Below, piece after piece: positions 59,701-64,000 of a stretch of 64,000 nt of DNA (within the stretch, counting starts at the first letter, position 1; each line of letters starts with the position of its first letter). This DNA is from Corella eumyota. Taxonomy: Eukaryota > Chordata > Ascidiacea > Phlebobranchia > Corellidae. The notes beneath the pieces were generated by a model. The model saw only the letters and a list, made by a program, of their open reading frames with translations, was not told where the DNA came from and ran no database searches. Location of the stretch: positions 14,330,501 to 14,394,500 of the forward strand of contig OY720097.1 in the NCBI GenBank assembly GCA_963082875.1, written 5' to 3'. The translations under genes were made by a program, and so were the position numbers.

Positions 59701-62279
59701 CAAAAAACTATATGGATATAAATAAAATTGTACAAACTTGCAAATCCATTTTTTCTTGACCCAAAGCTCTTGCTCTGTTTTCTAAATCTTCAGCTCTCTG
59801 TTCTAACCTAGATCGTTCGGAGATTGATTGTTCTTGTTGGATCTATGACGTCACAATTAACGTAAAAAATTATTACGTTATATATTAAAAAAAATATATT
59901 TTTACTATCATAATTGCCAATTAAAAACTAATACCCAAAAAATAAATATTTTTTTTTTGCAATTCATATGTTCTGTAAAAAAAATAACTCATAAAAAAGT
60001 GTTTGGTTTGTAAAAATTTTAACAACCTTTAATCTTTCTCTCAAACTGTCTCTCTCGGTCGTCATTCTTCTCAAATCAGCTATTGCAGTATCTCTATCAT
60101 TTTCCACTCTTCTTAATATTGCCTGTGCGGTAAGCGAGGCTTTTGGTGATTTGGGTGATCTTACATATTCACGTCTTAGTCTCTGCAATTCCTCATTACT
60201 CTAAAATGAAGTACACGAAATGGTAAAGTTTAAACATTATTCACTAAAAAGGTATACCAAGGTTTGCATAAAAAATACGTTTCTTAAAACACAACAGTTA
60301 ATGGAATAGGCAACTTATTAACAACATTTTACAACATTCCAACATTCATTTTTAAGCAAATGCGAATTTTAATTAGTTAGGTAATAGCATTTTTTTTCAT
60401 TTATTAACATAAAAACTACATAGATTCGTCCTTCGTCCCCCAATAAACCTAGCATTAGTTATTTAAATCAAAACTATCTACCTGTTCGTATAAAATGTTG
60501 GTTTTGTCCCTCTCTTGTGTGAGTACTTTGACATTGGCTTGAATTTCAGCCATATGCCTCTCAAACTTGTTTAACATTGATTGAAGTTCATCCCTTTCGC
60601 GTAATAATTGTTTGTAATCATTCCCCTCTCCACCATTCTGTTGAAAAAATAAATATGTAAGAATTTCGAATTGGACAGAAATATGGCATTTTTAAAAGTT
60701 TAAAATGAAGTCAGTTATAATTGGACAACATACACACTTAAACAATTCTATATTATCAGGTTTACTTATTTAATTTACAAACTTTGAATAAATTGCAATG
60801 CGCAATTAATTGCACAGAAAAATAATTAAAATATTAAACAGTGATGAAAAAATGCAATTTTAGGTAAAATTACAACAATATATTTTAGAGAAAAGTAGGA
60901 ATGCAAACTGAATAAAAAACACGTGAAGACATGCTCGGACAAAAAACAGCGTGAATTTAAATCGTCTTCAATAGTTAGATAAATATTGAATTATACTGTA
61001 AGTAATTATTCAAGTTTGAATATTCCCTGTTTGAATTAAAATGATAAATTAAGCAACATATACAAATTCGACTTGGTTTTAAATTGTATCGTTACAACAA
61101 AAAGTAATCTTCTGATTGCTTTAAGAGTTTTAATTTAAAATATGCAAAGTGCAAATTCAGGGTAGCACTTTAATTTCTTCATGCAAATATGAATAATCTC
61201 GCATATGATCAGAACCACAACAATTTCTGACATGCCCTACCCAACATTCCCACCATTAATGACAAATCCGATAATTTGGAAGTTGCCAGGCTCTGACGAC
61301 TGCTAGTGATTGCCTTTAGAAGGCTGTGTTCGCGCTTGTAGAAATCTCGTTCGTTTTCTACTTCGGTTAATCGGGTTTTGAGGGCTGGTCGGTCGTCAGG
61401 TAACTTTGTTATCATTTAGTTTTTTGTTTAAAAAAGGACGGAAAATAGCACAAATCGGAATTACCATAATAATAAATTAAAACATCAAAAATAATTGAAT
61501 ATTTTTGTTACCTTTCTTGTTGGGGTTCTGCTAGGACTTTTTGATCTGGGACTACTTGCCCGACTTCGTTTGCCTTTGTGTTCCTACAATAATTTACAAA
61601 GTTTATTATTGGAATTTTTGGCTTATTTTAATTTAATTTATAGGTAACTTATATTGTTTAAAACCAAGTTATACAAAGAATATAAAAGCAATTTGCCTTC
61701 TGGCAATTACTTAAACTTAAAATTCGTATACTTTGTAAGTATTATATAGGACCATTAATATATCATTGCTTTTTAAGTGTATAGAGACCATTAGAATATG
61801 ATTGCTTTTTTTTAACTCCTTAAAATGGATAATGTCAATTTTACCCGTAGCATAGCTTGTAGGGTGTCACATTCTCCCCTATAGTAATCTCTTTCCTGCT
61901 CCAATGTTCGTACAAACGAGTCTAATTTACTTGGCGATTTGTCCCGTTTCCTCGCTCTGGAAGGACTTGTTCGATAACTTTCCAATTCCAAAATCAATTT
62001 CTTTTCTGTTATAAAGAAATTAAAAATTTCGAGATTTTTGTAAAAAAGTTTGGTGTAGGTTATGTATATGCCTTTAATGTCAGCTATAGACTTAACAATT
62101 TAAAATAGAAAAAAAACTTTACACAAACCTTTTGCTGAAAGACCCTGTATTTTATCACTTAAAAGTCTTTTATCAGCTTGGATTTTATCAAGTAAATCCT
62201 GAAGTCTTTCCACATCGAGTTTTGCTGCTTCAAGTTCAGAAGCGAGTTCGGCATTTTCATTCATAAGACGGTCTCTAGC
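56774..62279 (-). CDS. CEP135: CEP135/TSGA10-family centrosomal coiled-coil protein, 17 exons
   Basis: CEP135 is a centriole/basal-body scaffold and TSGA10 its vertebrate paralogue in sperm. Minus-strand exons are 62,279-62,129; 62,005-61,845; 61,583-61,512; 61,403-61,254; 60,637-60,482; 60,200-60,027; 59,842-59,738; 59,629-59,505; 59,339-59,234; 59,063-58,854; 58,655-58,516; 58,417-58,267; 58,160-57,966; 57,773-57,573; 57,373-57,171; 57,107-57,003; 56,912-56,774. They join in frame to 847 codons, nearly all coiled coil. Landmarks are KRDKSPSKLDSF..EQERDYY, ILRRVENDRD..DLRRMTTERDSLRERL, KLDSGKEQLARQL, and a tail of NERYERERAVQELRRHGL followed by an SP/SR-rich end. The 4th exon's borders are least certain. 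The N-terminal third of CEP135 is not found. A possible start is the ATG at 62,264-62,262, 15 nt after an acceptor. Confidence 0.88.
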
Positions 62280-62782
62280 CTAATTAAACAAATGTAACCA
62301 TTAAAATAAAAATGATTGAGTATAGATCGATCGCTAATTAATGGATGAGTATTAGTCACTTGCTAATTTTATTTGATATATATACCTAAATATAACTTAA
62401 AAAAGGAATAATTTTTACTATGTTATTTAGTTCATTTTTGTTGCTATTTTCAAGTGAGTATGTTCGCGCTATAAAATGAAAAAAGAGAGATATAACATTG
62501 GGGCGATAGCATGTAATGTAAATAAAAGGCTCTCTCATTTTTTATATTAAATTTTTTTGCTTTGTGTACTATATTCGCAGAGTATTATTAGGCAAGGAAA
62601 TAAGAACAAAGTCCATTTTGCAATGAGTTGTGCAGCAAAACATATTAAACATAAATTAGTTTAGGTACGACAGTTAAACTCTATAAAAACGCATAAAAAC
62701 AAAAATTACATGTAGTTTAGTGTTTTTTAGGTAAAGAATATAAAACCCAAGTTAGTTTTTTATTACCACAGGAAGTAGCAGC
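62280..62782. promoter_or_regulatory. Head-to-head intergenic region, CEP135-type gene / GUSB
   Basis: These 500 bp hold no further recognisable CEP135 exon on the minus strand. The GUSB side ends in TTTTTATTACCACAG at 62,771, 11 nt before the ATG, which fits a trans-splice acceptor or a 5' UTR intron. Confidence 0.5.
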
Positions 62783-64000
62783 ATGATAACTTATAAATAC
62801 GTGACAGTGGCGCTGGCATGTTACGTCATCACTCTACCTCGTGACGTCACTGCGCTACTGTATCCACAAGATTCAGAATCGAGAGAAGTAAAAGATTTGA
62901 GCGGTCGGTGGTCGTTTCGCATCGACGAACACGACCAGGGTTTCCAACAAAGTTGGTGGGAATCGAATTTAGAGGAAACGGGTTACGTGATTGATATGCC
63001 GGTACCAGCAAGTTACAATGACGTCACGCAAAACAAAACCATCCGAGATTTTGTCGGATGGGCATGGTTAGTGTGAAGTATAAAAAACCAAGAATACTAA
63101 TGTAGGGGTAAATTGCTAACACCATGTAACTTTTTATGCTAATATTTCTATTGCAAAACAGTTGTTTATTCACAATTTTTTGCAGGTATGATCGGACATT
63201 TTTCGTAGCAAGCCAGTGGTCATCTGACAACGTCCTTGTTTGGTTGCGAGTTGGTAGTGCACAATATAACTCAGTTGTGTGGATCAATGGCGTACAGGTT
63301 AATCATTAATCGCCTTGTTAAATCCTTAGGTTATTTTAAGAAAATGGGGTTTAATTTTGGATATTGCATTTAGTAAGTGGAATTTATTTCATTTTAGCAA
63401 TGCAAAAGTATGTAACGCAAGGACCTTTACACATATAATTAAAAAAAGTTACTCTGTTAATATATAAAAATATTTAACATAAAATTAATCTATAATTAAT
63501 TTTTTTTAAATTTCTCGTGGTAAAAGGTAACCACTCACGCAGGCGGGCATCTTCCTTTCGAATGCGACGTCACAAGTCGCCTTAAATACGGCGGGTTAAA
63601 CAGAGTTACGATCGCAGTCAACAACACCTTAACCCCAAACACTTTACCTCCGGGGACAATCAATCATTACGTCGGACAACAGGGTTACCCAGAAGGGTTT
63701 TCAACCCAGGTTAGTGTCCCAATTTTTTTGACATCATTTGATCAAAAATTGCAAACTGATTTGTGATAAAAAGCCATTGTGCCTTACTTAATAAAAGCTT
63801 AGTAATTTAATGCACGTGCTAAACATTGTGCTTGTATTTCTGCAGGAGTATCAGTTTGATTTCTTTAACTACGCAGGCATTCATCGACCTGTTAAAATAT
63901 ACACAACACCTGCTACAAAAATAAGCGAGATATCTACGTTTAACCAGTTAGAGGGGGTTATTGGGCACATCCATTATACAATTAGTATATCCTCTGCCAA
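62783..64000 (+). CDS. GUSB: Beta-glucuronidase (GUSB), 5' part, four exons seen
   Basis: This is a lysosomal glycoside hydrolase of family 2 that removes glucuronic acid from glycosaminoglycans. Exons are 62,783-63,066; 63,186-63,297; 63,527-63,709; and 63,846 to beyond the window, with in-frame GT..AG junctions. They give about 244 residues. A signal peptide covers about residues 1-24, followed by LLYPQDSESREVKDLSGRWSF, MPVPASYNDVT, VGWAWYDRTF, VNNTLTPNTLPPGT and YPEGF..FDFFNYAGIHRPV, all close to human GUSB. This is the jelly-roll sugar-binding domain and the start of the next domain. The catalytic glutamates lie in the missing part, so activity cannot be judged. An NNT sequon is present in NNTLTP. 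The gene is incomplete only because the window ends. Confidence 0.95.

Noticed and set aside
63024-63287. 87-codon minus-strand frame inside GUSB
   Set aside because: Crosses a GUSB intron on the antisense strand and has no family resemblance.

Overview
The window looks like nuclear DNA of an ascidian tunicate, most likely a Ciona species. The pointers are an AT-rich background, chordate genes (a Gsx ParaHox gene, fukutin, FRG1, a CEP135/TSGA10 coiled-coil gene), mostly short introns with GT..AG borders, small intergenic distances, and strong 3' splice acceptors a few bases upstream of start codons with no nearby donor. The last point is what spliced-leader trans-splicing, known in Ciona, leaves behind. 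The genus is an inference; no species marker was tested.

Region 1 (1 to about 29,670) is one tandem satellite with no gene. The core unit is about 310 bp and has several variants (about 310, 370 and 397-400 bp). Variants follow each other in fixed order (A-B-C-D, 1,328 bp). These higher-order repeats are nested in a macro-repeat of 8,984 bp: copy 1 is about 3,649-12,632, copy 2 is 12,633-21,616, and a third, partial copy starts at 21,617 after skipping exactly one A-B-C-D-E block (1,698 bp). Most units carry a CACGTG E-box followed by a CCAAT box. The array decays into divergent units at its right edge and runs off the left edge of the window.

Region 2 (about 29,670-35,400) is AT-rich and repeat-bearing: a tRNA-like SINE relic, two candidate inverted-repeat elements and two isolated exon-like pieces I cannot name.

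Region 3 (35,413-53,000) is a dense block: SPTLC2-like (+), fukutin (-), MRPL38 (+, 9 exons), two tandem PTRH2 genes (-), a BCL2-family gene (-), ATOX1 (+, 3 exons), FRG1 (-, 8 exons), a BTB/zinc-finger gene (-) and a PNPO-fold gene (+). Seven of these ten genes have uninterrupted coding sequence. Tail-to-tail neighbours have poly(A) signals only 20-25 bp apart, and the two PTRH2 genes look like an operon.

Region 4 (53,000-64,000) holds tRNA-Thr(AGU) (-), a gene-poor stretch with a GC-richer island upstream of Gsx (+, 2 exons), a 17-exon CEP135/TSGA10-type gene (-) and the 5' part of beta-glucuronidase GUSB (+), cut by the window end.

Most genes are unrelated housekeeping genes. The observations most worth a second look are the three-level satellite, three conserved-fold proteins that have lost family-defining residues (fukutin, the BCL2 homologue, the PNPO-like protein), the PTRH2 pair, and the apparent lack of the CEP135 N-terminal part. 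No retrovirus-like or other capsid-bearing element was recognised.
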